64,000 nucleotides of DNA. Source: Oscillospiraceae bacterium. GTDB taxonomy: Bacteria; Bacillota; Clostridia; Oscillospirales; Oscillospiraceae. Every line of letters starts with the position of its first letter. Position 1 is the stretch's first letter. This document shows, piece by piece, positions 37,724-45,404 of the stretch. Below the pieces are notes generated by a model. The model was not told where the DNA came from. It did not search any database and saw only the letters and a program-made list of their open reading frames with translations. The stretch is taken from assembly GCA_020025575.1 (NCBI GenBank), contig JAHHRW010000004.1, positions 62,001 to 126,000 on the forward strand, read 5' to 3'. A program made the translations under genes and the position numbers.

Positions 37724-37752
37724 TTGACATACGATTCTTTTTCTAGTATATT
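37724..37752 (+). promoter_or_regulatory. Promoter of the CNNM-type transporter gene
   Basis: TTGACA (37724-37729), 17-base spacer, TATATT (37747-37752). Expected transcript start is near 37759, giving a leader of about 170 bases. Confidence 0.7.
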
Positions 37753-37778
37753 GACCGTAAATACAAAAGGAAGGTGAT

Positions 37779-37829
37779 ATGATTCAATGGACAGTTCCAG
37801 TAGTGACAGTTGTGATCCTAATTTTTTGA
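37779..37829 (+). CDS. Possible 16-residue hydrophobic leader peptide
   Basis: ATG 37779 lies just after AAGGAAGGTGAT and opens a 16-codon frame encoding MIQWTVPVVTVVILIF, ended by TGA at 37827-37829. It sits in the leader of the transporter gene. The ribosome site is strong and the peptide would be membrane-inserting. It could be a regulatory leader or a tiny membrane protein; chance cannot be excluded. Confidence 0.35.
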   Translation: MIQWTVPVVTVVILIF

Positions 37830-37929
37830 TCTGGTTTTGCTATGGCATACTTGCGCCCATTTTAAGGGAGTAGGTGTGTCTATTTTTGTATCTAAGTAAA
37901 GCCATCAAATATGAAAAGGAGAAACAATC

Positions 37930-39168
37930 ATGTTTTACAGTCTTCTTGCAATGATCATCTGCATTGTATTATCTGCTTATTTTTCTGCTACAGAGACGGC
38001 ATTCTCATCCCTCAACAAAACACGCCTCAAAGCCATGGCTGAGAATGGAAATCGAAAAGCAAGTCTGGCACTTCAACTCTCTGAAAACTATGATAACCTC
38101 ATTTCGACAATCCTCATTGGCAACAATATTGTAAACATTGCAGTTGCATCCATCGGCACCCTGTTGTTCGTTAAATATGTGGGCGAAGAGATGGGTGCCA
38201 CAATGTCCACGGTTGTGGTTACAATCGTTGTCCTAATCTTTGGAGAAATTACGCCCAAAAGCATTGCCAAAGATCACCCCGAAGGGTTTGCTATGTTCTC
38301 TGCACCTTTGCTGCGAATTATGATTTGGATTTTTATGCCCCTCAACTTTCTGTTTTCTTCATGGAAAAAGCTGGTGAGCAAGCTGTTTCGGACGAATGAT
38401 GATTGCAGAATGTCTCAGGAAGAATTGCTGCTGCTGCTGGATGAAGTTCAGCAGGAAGGTGCAATTGATGAAGAAGAGGGCGAATTATTGCGAAATGCTG
38501 TGGAATTTGGGGATCTGGAGGCCCAGGATATTCTAACTCACCGTGTGGATTTGGAAGGCATCAGCATTGATGCATCCAAAGAAGAAGTGGCTGCAAAGTT
38601 TGATCAGACGCAGTTTTCTAGACTGCTTGTCTATGAAGACAGCATCGATAAAATAATCGGTGTGATCCACCAGAAGGATTTTTACGTTGGTGGCGGTGTT
38701 ACACCTGCGGAGCTGAGGGAAATCGTAACACCTCCTCTATTTGTGCACCAAACTGAAAAAATTGATAACCTGCTGCAGACACTTCGTTTGGCAAAATCTC
38801 ATGTAGCCATTGTGGTAGACGAATATGGCGGAACATTGGGAATTGTCACGCTGGAAGATATTCTTGAGGAACTGGTTGGCGAAATATGGGATGAGCACGA
38901 TGAAGTGGAGGAATCCTTCCATAAAGTGAGCGAGGATACATACAATGTAGACTGCGCGGTATCGCTGAGTGATTTCTGCGACCATTTTGATATTGAAACG
39001 GATTCAGATAGCGTTTCCTTGGACGGTTGGGTTATGGATCAGATGGGGCGTATCCCGACAGAAGGCGAACAATTTGATTATAAGAACCTCAGTATCACCA
39101 TATCGCATGTTGAGGAGCATCGGATCCAATCTGTTCGGGTCGAGATTAGGAAACCTGTAACCCAGTAA
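37930..39168 (+). CDS. CNNM/CorC (hemolysin C-type) family transporter with CBS domains
   Basis: A 412-residue protein. An N-terminal DUF21 membrane domain (about 1-140) includes STEPAF-like FSATETAFSSLNKTRLKAMA. A pair of CBS domains spans about 200-315 (ILTHRVDLEGISID and VHQTEKIDNLLQTLR), and a CorC/HlyC C-terminal domain spans about 330-410. The family is linked to Mg2+ efflux or resistance to Mg2+/Co2+, not true hemolysis. The gene has its own promoter and terminator and no co-oriented partner. Confidence 0.9.
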   Translation: MFYSLLAMIICIVLSAYFSATETAFSSLNKTRLKAMAENGNRKASLALQLSENYDNLISTILIGNNIVNIAVASIGTLLFVKYVGEEMGATMSTVVVTIVVLIFGEITPKSIAKDHPEGFAMFSAPLLRIMIWIFMPLNFLFSSWKKLVSKLFRTNDDCRMSQEELLLLLDEVQQEGAIDEEEGELLRNAVEFGDLEAQDILTHRVDLEGISIDASKEEVAAKFDQTQFSRLLVYEDSIDKIIGVIHQKDFYVGGGVTPAELREIVTPPLFVHQTEKIDNLLQTLRLAKSHVAIVVDEYGGTLGIVTLEDILEELVGEIWDEHDEVEESFHKVSEDTYNVDCAVSLSDFCDHFDIETDSDSVSLDGWVMDQMGRIPTEGEQFDYKNLSITISHVEEHRIQSVRVEIRKPVTQ

Positions 39169-39205
39169 CCATCTGCTGGTTTTACAGTATCCTAACATAA
39201 TGAAT

Positions 39206-39272
39206 AGAGGGCTTTCAGGAAAGCGGAGATGACACTTTTTTGTGTTCAATCGTTTCCAGAAAGCCCTCTTTA
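39206..39272. terminator. Terminator between the convergent CNNM and DAHPS-like genes
   Basis: An 11-bp stem AGAGGGCTTTC / GAAAGCCCTCT closes a 42-base interior that pairs further (GGAAA with TTTCC). TT follows on the plus strand. It may work in both directions. Confidence 0.6.
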
Positions 39273-39308
39273 TGTTTAGAGATTCTGATCTCATAGGGGA
39301 GTGGTCAT

Positions 39309-40181
39309 TTATGCCAATGAATGCGCAGGAGAGATGGGGATCGGGTCATTGGGGAATAGAACTTGGCGGATGGCCTGTGTTTCTTTTACAATTTGGGAGA
39401 GTTCCTCGGGTATTCGTCTATGCCGACCATTACCGAGAGCATGCTCGGGATTGTTATGCACTTCCAGGATAAGACCATCTGCACCAACTGCAGCTGCAGC
39501 TCTGGCAAGAGGCCTCACAAGGCGTCTGTTTCCGGCAGTATGACTCGGATCTACCAGCATAGGCAGGTGGGTGAGTTCGTGCAGAATGGGCACGGAAGAG
39601 ACATCCAGGGTGTTATGGGTGGATGAGTCATAAGTGCGTATTCCTCCCTCACAAAGAATCACATTTTTATTTCCGCCGGACAAGATATATTCTGCGCTCA
39701 TGAGGAGTTCTTCTACTGTGTTGGAAATTCCGCGCTCCAGTAAAACCGGCTTTTGGGAGTGCCCCAGCTCTGCCAGGAGATGAAAATTCTGCATATTCTT
39801 AGCACCCACCTGAATGAGATCCACATCTTCATATAGGGGGAGATGACGCACAGAGGTGATCTCTGTTGCCACAGGCAGACCAACGGCTTTGCCCGCCTGC
39901 AACAGCAAACGCAGACCCTCTTCGCCCAACCCCTGAAATTGATATGGTGAGAAACAGGCATTAAAGGCACCACCGTAGAGTATGTGAGCGCCGGCGGCTT
40001 TTATTTGTGTAGCAATGGTAAAAATCTGCTGCTCATTTTCTATGGCAGATGGTCCGGCAATCATGGTGAGATTTCCATCCCCCACCAAATGATTGCCAAT
40101 TTTGACTACTGTGTTATGTGGATGGGTGGCTCGACTGGCTAGCAGGCCAGTTAGCGCAGGTTCTTTCTTAGGTATCATCAA
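39309..40181 (-). CDS. DAHP-synthase homologue (type I beta) with a degraded active site
   Basis: A 290-residue protein clearly descended from the AroF/AroG-type I beta DAHP synthases: FSPYQFQGLGEEG near 77, AKNMQNFHLLAELG near 127, NTLDVSSVP near 190 and DPSHTAGNR near 211. The usual function is PEP plus erythrose-4-phosphate to DAHP, the first shikimate step. Most active-site residues are changed: GPCS is GPSA (metal Cys to Ser45), RGGAFKPRTSPY is YGGAFNACFSPY, LLKRG is LLERG, CERGIRT is CEGGIRT, TRNTLD is THNTLD, and the last metal Asp is Asn251. His214 and Glu240 remain. The gene follows pabC. Normal DAHPS activity is unlikely; a new role or a regulatory pseudoenzyme is possible. Confidence 0.8.
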   Translation of the reverse strand: MMIPKKEPALTGLLASRATHPHNTVVKIGNHLVGDGNLTMIAGPSAIENEQQIFTIATQIKAAGAHILYGGAFNACFSPYQFQGLGEEGLRLLLQAGKAVGLPVATEITSVRHLPLYEDVDLIQVGAKNMQNFHLLAELGHSQKPVLLERGISNTVEELLMSAEYILSGGNKNVILCEGGIRTYDSSTHNTLDVSSVPILHELTHLPMLVDPSHTAGNRRLVRPLARAAAAVGADGLILEVHNNPEHALGNGRHRRIPEELSQIVKETQAIRQVLFPNDPIPISPAHSLA

Positions 40182-40288
40182 ATATGCACTCGTTTCTTAT
40201 AGCTTATGGGTAAGAGCGATTTTGGGCACGTAGGAGTTTCACGGCTGATTGACTGGCAACCTATGATTCGTGGCTTTACCAAATACCG

Positions 40289-41017
40289 CTACGATTCTGT
40301 TGCAAAAAACGCTTTTGCAAGGGCAAGACCATGCTCCATACTGGAAAAGGAATGCTGACCCAGTTTCCGGACAGGCATAATGCCCAATAGAGAGTTGGTC
40401 ACAAACATCTCATCGTATTGCTGAATATCACGAGGTGTGATTACAAGTTCTTGCACGGAATAGTTGGTGTAGATATATCTGCGAACGATACCGGGCAGCA
40501 TTCCACTTGTCAGGGGCGGGGCGATCATGCATCCATCTTTTATGAAGAAAACATTTGTGGTTGCACCTTCTGCAATCTCTCCGCGTGTATTCAGAAAAAT
40601 GGGTTCGTGAATGCCTTCTGTTTTTGCCAATCGTTTTTCTAGAATACAGTCCCCGTAATTTAAGGTTTTGTGGTAGGTTAGGGGGGATGTTTCATTTCTG
40701 CGCACTTTGGAAAAGTCGGTGAGAAATCCCTGGTCATAGTCAGCTCTATGATAGGGATTATCACGGACAGAGAAGGTGATATTCTTTTCAGATACAGTAA
40801 TTTTCAGGGCTTTCCGGCCATGCCGGAGTTCCTCTTTTGTAAGTTCCTGCGCTGTTTTTGATTGGATCTCCTCTTTGGATACAGATAGATGAAAAAAATC
40901 CAGTGCAGAAAAGAGCCGCTCATAATGCCATGAGAGAAATTGTGGTTTACCGTCTTCCACAGCGATGGTTTCAAATGCACCGAGACCAAAGTAATATCCG
41001 TCGTCAGGTGATAGCAT
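40289..41017 (-). CDS. pabC: Aminodeoxychorismate lyase (PabC, class IV aminotransferase fold)
   Basis: A 242-residue PLP enzyme of the branched-chain aminotransferase/PabC fold. It starts SPDDGYYFGLGAFETIAVEDG, has the catalytic-Lys segment LTYHKTLNYGD near residue 120 and the cofactor motif EGATTNVFFI near 152. It would split aminodeoxychorismate to p-aminobenzoate and pyruvate. The ATG directly follows the pabB stop (TAAATG). D-amino acid transaminase is the alternative within this family, but the operon context makes PabC much more likely. Confidence 0.9.
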   Translation of the reverse strand: MLSPDDGYYFGLGAFETIAVEDGKPQFLSWHYERLFSALDFFHLSVSKEEIQSKTAQELTKEELRHGRKALKITVSEKNITFSVRDNPYHRADYDQGFLTDFSKVRRNETSPLTYHKTLNYGDCILEKRLAKTEGIHEPIFLNTRGEIAEGATTNVFFIKDGCMIAPPLTSGMLPGIVRRYIYTNYSVQELVITPRDIQQYDEMFVTNSLLGIMPVRKLGQHSFSSMEHGLALAKAFFATES

Positions 41018-42376
41018 TTAGTTTTCCTCCCATAAAGCCTCGAGAAGTGCCTTGGCTTTTTGCAGTGTTTCCTCGTACTCAAATTCCAGGTCTGATTCGC
41101 AGGTTATACCACCGCCCACGCCAAGGTGGTACTGACCGTTCTGGTGAATGGCTGTGCGGATAATAATATTGAGATCACAAGCCCCATCTAATGAAAAATA
41201 TCCCATAGAGCCTGTATATAAATTACGTCGATCATGTTCCAATTCGTCTATGATCTCCATGGCGCGAATTTTAGGCGCACCAGTGATAGAACCGCCCGGG
41301 AATGCCGCCTCTACTAAGTCGCAAATGGGAAGATCCGGCTTTAGCTGTCCAACAATGGTACTGACCAGATGAAAGACAGTCGCATAAGCCTCTACGGCAA
41401 AGTGCTCGGTTACCTTTACACTTCCCGGTGTGCAGACGTGATTCAGATCGTTTCGCTCCAGGTCTACGATCATCAGCAGCTCGCTGTGGTCTTTGGAGGA
41501 ATCTTTTAGTTCTTGCCGCAGGGCAGCATCCTCTGCCGGGGTGCTGCCTCTTTTTCGGGTTCCCTTAATGGGGCGAGTCTCCACAAGACCATCTTTTACC
41601 ATCATGTATCGCTCAGGGGAGGCGCAGATCACTTGGAAATCACCACCCTGGAGATATGCGCCGAAGGGGGATGGGTTATGGGTGCGCAGGTATCGATATA
41701 CATCATAGGGTTCCTTTTTGCTGCTGCTGACAAGCTGCTGGGTCATGTTCATGATGTAGATATCCCCATCGGTAATGTAGGAAATGACTTTATTGATTGC
41801 CTCTTTATAGTCTTCCTTCTCAAAGTTGGGGGTGAAAGGCGCAAGCTGTGTATGCTTAGCAGGCTTGGTGTAAGGCTTGTACAAGCAAATTTCCTGTTCC
41901 AGTTCCTGAATTGCTTTTTGTGCCGGTTTTGTTTCACCGCGTGCGGTAAGATAGAGCGTGTGATTTACCTTGTCATCCAGAATCAGAATGTCGTAAAATA
42001 CGAACAGTGCATCCGGAACGGAGATTTTTTTGGAATGCTGTGTTTCGATATGCTCAAATTTTCTGCCAAAGTCATAGGAGAAATAGCCCAGTGCTCCAGC
42101 GATAAGGGGTAAATCCGTGGGATTTTCCTCTCGATAAAAATCCAGATCATGCTGTAATAGGTCTAGAAAAGGGCTGTTCTGGGGGGCGTTATTCCGGTAG
42201 CAGACACCGTCTGCCTCTTTTAATACAAGATAAGGATTCAGACCAATTACAGAATATCTGCCTGTCTGACTCTGGAGAGATGAGTCTAGGAAAATAGCCA
42301 GTTCATGATCCTTATAATGTTCAAAGATGTCTTCAGCGGGGATGTAGAAGTTCAGCTTTTTGATTTCAGTTCCCAT
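41018..42376 (-). CDS. pabB: Aminodeoxychorismate synthase component I
   Basis: About 452 residues of the chorismate-binding family. The motif RPIKGT near residue 245 has Lys, the residue characteristic of aminodeoxychorismate synthase; anthranilate synthase has Ala (PIAGT). The C-terminal motif GGSITGAPKIRAMEII is near 370. It converts chorismate plus ammonia to aminodeoxychorismate for p-aminobenzoate and folate synthesis. ATG 42376 overlaps the 3' end of pabA; a GTG at 42397 is an alternative start because AGGAG is rather far from the ATG. Confidence 0.93.
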   Translation of the reverse strand: MGTEIKKLNFYIPAEDIFEHYKDHELAIFLDSSLQSQTGRYSVIGLNPYLVLKEADGVCYRNNAPQNSPFLDLLQHDLDFYREENPTDLPLIAGALGYFSYDFGRKFEHIETQHSKKISVPDALFVFYDILILDDKVNHTLYLTARGETKPAQKAIQELEQEICLYKPYTKPAKHTQLAPFTPNFEKEDYKEAINKVISYITDGDIYIMNMTQQLVSSSKKEPYDVYRYLRTHNPSPFGAYLQGGDFQVICASPERYMMVKDGLVETRPIKGTRKRGSTPAEDAALRQELKDSSKDHSELLMIVDLERNDLNHVCTPGSVKVTEHFAVEAYATVFHLVSTIVGQLKPDLPICDLVEAAFPGGSITGAPKIRAMEIIDELEHDRRNLYTGSMGYFSLDGACDLNIIIRTAIHQNGQYHLGVGGGITCESDLEFEYEETLQKAKALLEALWEEN

Positions 42377-42971
42377 GTGTTTTGTTCCACTCCTCACAAA
42401 TGATGGTAAAATTCTTTAGCAGTGCATGCCCGTGCTCGGTAAGGACAGCCTCCGGATGAAACTGCACGCCATAAATAGGCAGATGCTTGTGGTGAAGTGC
42501 CATAATTACCCCGTCTTTCGTGCGGGCATCAACTTGCAGGCAAGAGGGAAATGCTGTATCACTTACAACCAGTGAGTGGTATCTGGTTACGTTGTAGGAG
42601 GCGGGCAGTCCTTGAAACAGGCCCTGCTGATTGTTGGTGATCTCATGTACCTTCCCATGGACAGGATGGGCACCTTTCTCAATGGTAGCCCCAAATACCG
42701 ATCCAATGATCTGATGCCCCAGACAGACCCCCAGGATTGGAACACGACCGGCCATTTTGGTTATGATTTCTTTGCAGTTGCCGCAGTCTTCCGGACTCTT
42801 TGGCCCCGGTGAGAGAATGATCCCCTCCAGAGAACCATCTGCCGCCAGAGTTAAAATCTGATCTGCTGAAATTCTGTCGTTGCGAACCAGTGAGACTTGC
42901 TTATCGCACTCACGCAGATAGCAGGCAAGATTATAGACGAAAGAATCATAATTATCTATCATCAAGTACAT
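42366..42971 (-). CDS. pabA: Aminodeoxychorismate synthase glutamine amidotransferase component
   Basis: A 201-residue class I amidotransferase beginning MYLMIDNYDSFVYNLACYL. The nucleophile Cys lies in ILGVCLGHQIIGSVFG near residue 79, with the catalytic His-Glu in VQFHPEAVLTEHG near 169. It supplies ammonia to PabB. The gene could in principle also serve anthranilate synthase, as in B. subtilis, but no trp genes are nearby. AGGAGG lies before ATG 42971, and a transcription attenuator sits just upstream. Confidence 0.93.
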   Translation of the reverse strand: MYLMIDNYDSFVYNLACYLRECDKQVSLVRNDRISADQILTLAADGSLEGIILSPGPKSPEDCGNCKEIITKMAGRVPILGVCLGHQIIGSVFGATIEKGAHPVHGKVHEITNNQQGLFQGLPASYNVTRYHSLVVSDTAFPSCLQVDARTKDGVIMALHHKHLPIYGVQFHPEAVLTEHGHALLKNFTIICEEWNKTHGN

Positions 42972-42986
42972 TGTGTTTAACCTCCT

Positions 42987-43036
42987 AAAATAAAAACTGC
43001 CTAAAAAGCCAATTGCTAAGCTTTTTAGGCAGTTTT
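42987..43036 (-). terminator. Attenuator-like terminator in the pabA leader
   Basis: On the minus strand, a perfect 17-bp stem AAAACTGCCTAAAAAGC / GCTTTTTAGGCAGTTTT is followed by TTTTATTTT and then directly by the pabA ribosome site. A smaller hairpin (AAACATTT / AAATGTTT) precedes it. The position between promoter and gene suggests regulated read-through. Confidence 0.75.
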
Positions 43037-43092
43037 CCCAAAAAACATTTCAATTCCAAATGTTTCGGACACACCCTGATAAATTTTAGTTC

Positions 43093-43120
43093 ATTATAAC
43101 AAGAATCCGCAATTTGTCAA
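43093..43120 (-). promoter_or_regulatory. Promoter of the pabABC operon
   Basis: Minus strand TTGACA (43120-43115), 16-base spacer, TATAAT (43098-43093). The transcript would run through the attenuator at 42987-43036. Confidence 0.8.
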
Positions 43121-43183
43121 TATGAATTGTGGCAGTGCGCCAAAGAATTTTTCAATTTACACCAAATTCCAGGAAATTTTTTC

Positions 43184-43212
43184 TTTACTTTTTGGGAAAT
43201 TAGCGGTATGAT
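43184..43212 (+). promoter_or_regulatory. Promoter of the folE operon
   Basis: TTTACT (43184-43189), 17-base spacer, TATGAT (43207-43212), placing the transcript start at the 5' edge of the THF riboswitch. Confidence 0.6.
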
Positions 43213-43221
43213 AACCGGGAA

Positions 43222-43314
43222 CAGAGTAGGATTTTCTGCGTGAAGTGCTGCCATAATGGGGAGTTGTCTGGCAGACGAAGGAGTTGATCCGCGATAGGAA
43301 ATCCGCACCCGCTG
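43222..43314 (+). ncRNA. Tetrahydrofolate (THF) riboswitch
   Basis: The conserved THF-aptamer blocks appear in order: AGAGTAGG, GCGTGAAGTG, AATGGG, GACGAAG, and ATCCGCACCCGCTG. P2 pairs GGATTT with AAATCC, P3 pairs CTGCC (43248-43252) with GGCAG (43270-43274), and P1 closes with CAG/CTG. It lies 215 bases upstream of folE with a terminator in between, so folate excess would stop transcription of the folate operon. Assigned by motif recognition; a covariance search would settle it. Confidence 0.85.
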
Positions 43315-43420
43315 CGCCATATAGGGTTCAAATCCTTTCGGCAGCAACGATACTCGGTCGGGCGTTTGATCGGCTGTTGTGCTGTCGTGCCCAAATGAGT
43401 AACATAACCTGTAATCATCT

Positions 43421-43448
43421 CCCCGGCGCATTGGCGTCGGGGGTTTTT
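43421..43448 (+). terminator. Riboswitch-controlled terminator before folE
   Basis: CCCCGGCGC / GCGTCGGGG, a 9-bp stem with one G-U pair and a 4-base loop, followed by GTTTTTAT. It is the expression platform of the THF riboswitch. Confidence 0.8.
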
Positions 43449-43529
43449 ATGGTATTGGGAGGAATGAAACTCGATCAATTGACTGTTCATGCCTAAATCA
43501 CCGAAAATATTAACGTGGAGGACTCAACA

Positions 43530-44087
43530 ATGGATAGTGCAAAAATCAAGGAAGGGGTCAAGCTGATTCTGGAAGGAATTGGGGAAGATATTACGCGGGA
43601 AGGCCTGCTGGAGACCCCAGATCGGATTTCGCGGATGTATGAAGAACTGGCAGGCGGCTACACGGAAGATGCTGCAAAACATTTACAGAAACGTTTTCAT
43701 GTTGACAACAACGACATGGTAATGGAAAAGGATATTCACTTCTATTCCTTCTGCGAGCATCATATGCTCCCATTTTACGGTACTGCAGCAATTGCCTATA
43801 TTCCAAACGGTGAGGTTGTGGGCCTGAGTAAGATTGCCCGCACTTTGGAAGTGTTTGCGAAACGATTCCAGCTGCAGGAGCGACTGACCGCACAGGTGGC
43901 GGATGTTTTTATGGAGGAACTCAATCCTCAGGGTGTCATGGTTTTGATCGAGGCAGAGCATATGTGCATGACCATGCGTGGCATTAAAAAACCGGGAACC
44001 AAGACGGTTACGGTTGTTACCCGGGGTGTATTCGACAACAACGAAACGCTTCAGAATAACTTCTACCGGATGTTAGAGCGGAGATAA
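43530..44087 (+). CDS. folE: GTP cyclohydrolase I
   Basis: About 185 residues. Zinc and catalytic residues are visible in FYSFCEHHMLPFYG near residue 68 and EAEHMCMTMRGIKKPG near 143. It converts GTP to dihydroneopterin triphosphate, the entry step of folate synthesis. ATG 43530 is chosen because GGAGG lies eight bases before it; GTG 43515 is in front of that site. First gene of the THF-riboswitch operon folE-HD-folP-folBK. Confidence 0.96.
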   Translation: MDSAKIKEGVKLILEGIGEDITREGLLETPDRISRMYEELAGGYTEDAAKHLQKRFHVDNNDMVMEKDIHFYSFCEHHMLPFYGTAAIAYIPNGEVVGLSKIARTLEVFAKRFQLQERLTAQVADVFMEELNPQGVMVLIEAEHMCMTMRGIKKPGTKTVTVVTRGVFDNNETLQNNFYRMLERR

Positions 44088-44091
44088 CCCC

Positions 44092-44574
44092 ATGGAGCGT
44101 GTCAATCGTATCGTAACCCATCCGATTTGGGCGAAAAGCGTCAAGGAAATTAACGAGGCTGAGCGTGAAAGAATATTCTGCAGACACGATACCACGCACC
44201 TATTGGATGTGGCACGACTTGCATATCTAGAAAATCTGGAAAAGCATTTTTCCTTTGCAAAGGAAATCATCTATGCTGCGGCGCTTTTGCATGACGTCGG
44301 ACGGGCTGCACAATACCGGGATGGCATTCCGCACGATCAGGCAGGTGCTGAGATTGCGGCTCATATTTTAGCGGACTGCGGGTTTGGCGCGGAAGAGCAG
44401 CGACAGATTCTGGCGGCGATTACAGAGCATCGGTCAGCGGATACCGCTATTGCCCAGAATTTATCGGGCCTCATATATCGGGCAGATAAGGCATCCCGCA
44501 TGTGCCTGTTTTGTCCTGCACAAGACCAGTGTAACTGGAGCAATGAAAAGAAAAATCTTTACCTTAACGGCTGA
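44092..44574 (+). CDS. HD-domain phosphohydrolase in the folate operon
   Basis: A 160-residue HD-domain protein. The metal motif is HDTTHLLDVARLA (first His near residue 33), then AAALLHDVGRAAQYRDG near 64 (the HD pair) and the last Asp in YRADKASRMC near 130. Two Cys-rich stretches close the C terminus. HD proteins hydrolyse phosphate esters of nucleotides and related molecules. It sits between folE and folP, exactly where the pathway needs removal of pyrophosphate from dihydroneopterin triphosphate. That role is inference; no Nudix gene for the step is present in the operon. Confidence 0.8.
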   Translation: MERVNRIVTHPIWAKSVKEINEAERERIFCRHDTTHLLDVARLAYLENLEKHFSFAKEIIYAAALLHDVGRAAQYRDGIPHDQAGAEIAAHILADCGFGAEEQRQILAAITEHRSADTAIAQNLSGLIYRADKASRMCLFCPAQDQCNWSNEKKNLYLNG

Positions 44575-44590
44575 TGATGGGGGAAAAGTT

Positions 44591-45403
44591 ATGAAAATTG
44601 GAAATCGTATATTTGATGTAGATCATGAATGCTACATTATGGGTATTTTGAATGTAACACCGGATTCCTTTTCTGATGGCGGCCTTTGGAACGATATTGA
44701 AAAAGCCAAGGAGCACACAGCCCGGATGATTGAGGAAGGTGCGTCCATTATTGACATCGGTGGAGAGTCTACCCGTCCGGGACATGTGCAGATCGGCATT
44801 CAAGAAGAAATTGACCGTACCGTGCCAGTAATCGAGATGGTCAAGAAGAACTTTGACATTCCGGTGTCCATTGACAGCTATAAAGGCCCGGTAGTCGAGG
44901 CGGCGCTGCAGGCTGGGGCTGACATGGTCAATGATATCTGGGGCCTGAAGTACGACCGAAAGGTTGCAGATCTGATTGCCAAATATCACGTACCTTGCTG
45001 CCTGATGCACAATCGGGAGAAGGCAGAATATGATAACTTCCTGGATGAAGTCTGCCAGGATTTAACAGAAACCCTTGAAATTGCCAAGGATGCCGGGATT
45101 TCTGACGATCAGATTATTCTGGATCCAGGTGTTGGTTTTGGTAAGACCTATGAGCATAATCTTTCGATCATTTGTCACCTGGAGCGATTGGTGGAATTTG
45201 GCTATCCGGTTCTGCTGGCTACCTCTAGAAAATCGGTTATTGGACTGACATTGGATCTTCCCACCGACCAGCGCGTGGAGGGTACCCTGGTAACAACCGT
45301 AATGGGCATCGAAAAGGGTGCATCTTTTGTGCGTGTTCACGATGTGAAAGAGAATCTCCGGGCCATTCGGATGACACAGGCAATTATGAGGGAAGGAAAA
45401 TAA
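44591..45403 (+). CDS. folP: Dihydropteroate synthase
   Basis: About 270 residues with the two family signatures MGILNVTPDSFSDGG (near residue 17) and IIDIGGESTRPG (near residue 53), and the C-terminal KSVIGL and RVHDV regions. It joins p-aminobenzoate, made by the divergent pab operon, to the pterin pyrophosphate. Start ATG 44591 follows GGGGGA by six bases; longer frames upstream are a shadow of the HD gene. This is the target enzyme of sulfonamides. Confidence 0.96.
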   Translation: MKIGNRIFDVDHECYIMGILNVTPDSFSDGGLWNDIEKAKEHTARMIEEGASIIDIGGESTRPGHVQIGIQEEIDRTVPVIEMVKKNFDIPVSIDSYKGPVVEAALQAGADMVNDIWGLKYDRKVADLIAKYHVPCCLMHNREKAEYDNFLDEVCQDLTETLEIAKDAGISDDQIILDPGVGFGKTYEHNLSIICHLERLVEFGYPVLLATSRKSVIGLTLDLPTDQRVEGTLVTTVMGIEKGASFVRVHDVKENLRAIRMTQAIMREGK

Positions 45404-45404
45404 C

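Noticed and set aside
42366..42971. Anthranilate synthase (trpG/trpE) reading of pabA/pabB
   Set aside because: The large subunit has PIKGT with Lys, the aminodeoxychorismate synthase residue, and pabC and folate genes adjoin.
43316..43350. tRNA-like T-arm (GGGTTCAAATCC) in the folE leader
   Set aside because: No acceptor stem, D-arm or anticodon arm can be built around it; it lies between the THF aptamer and its terminator and is probably chance.
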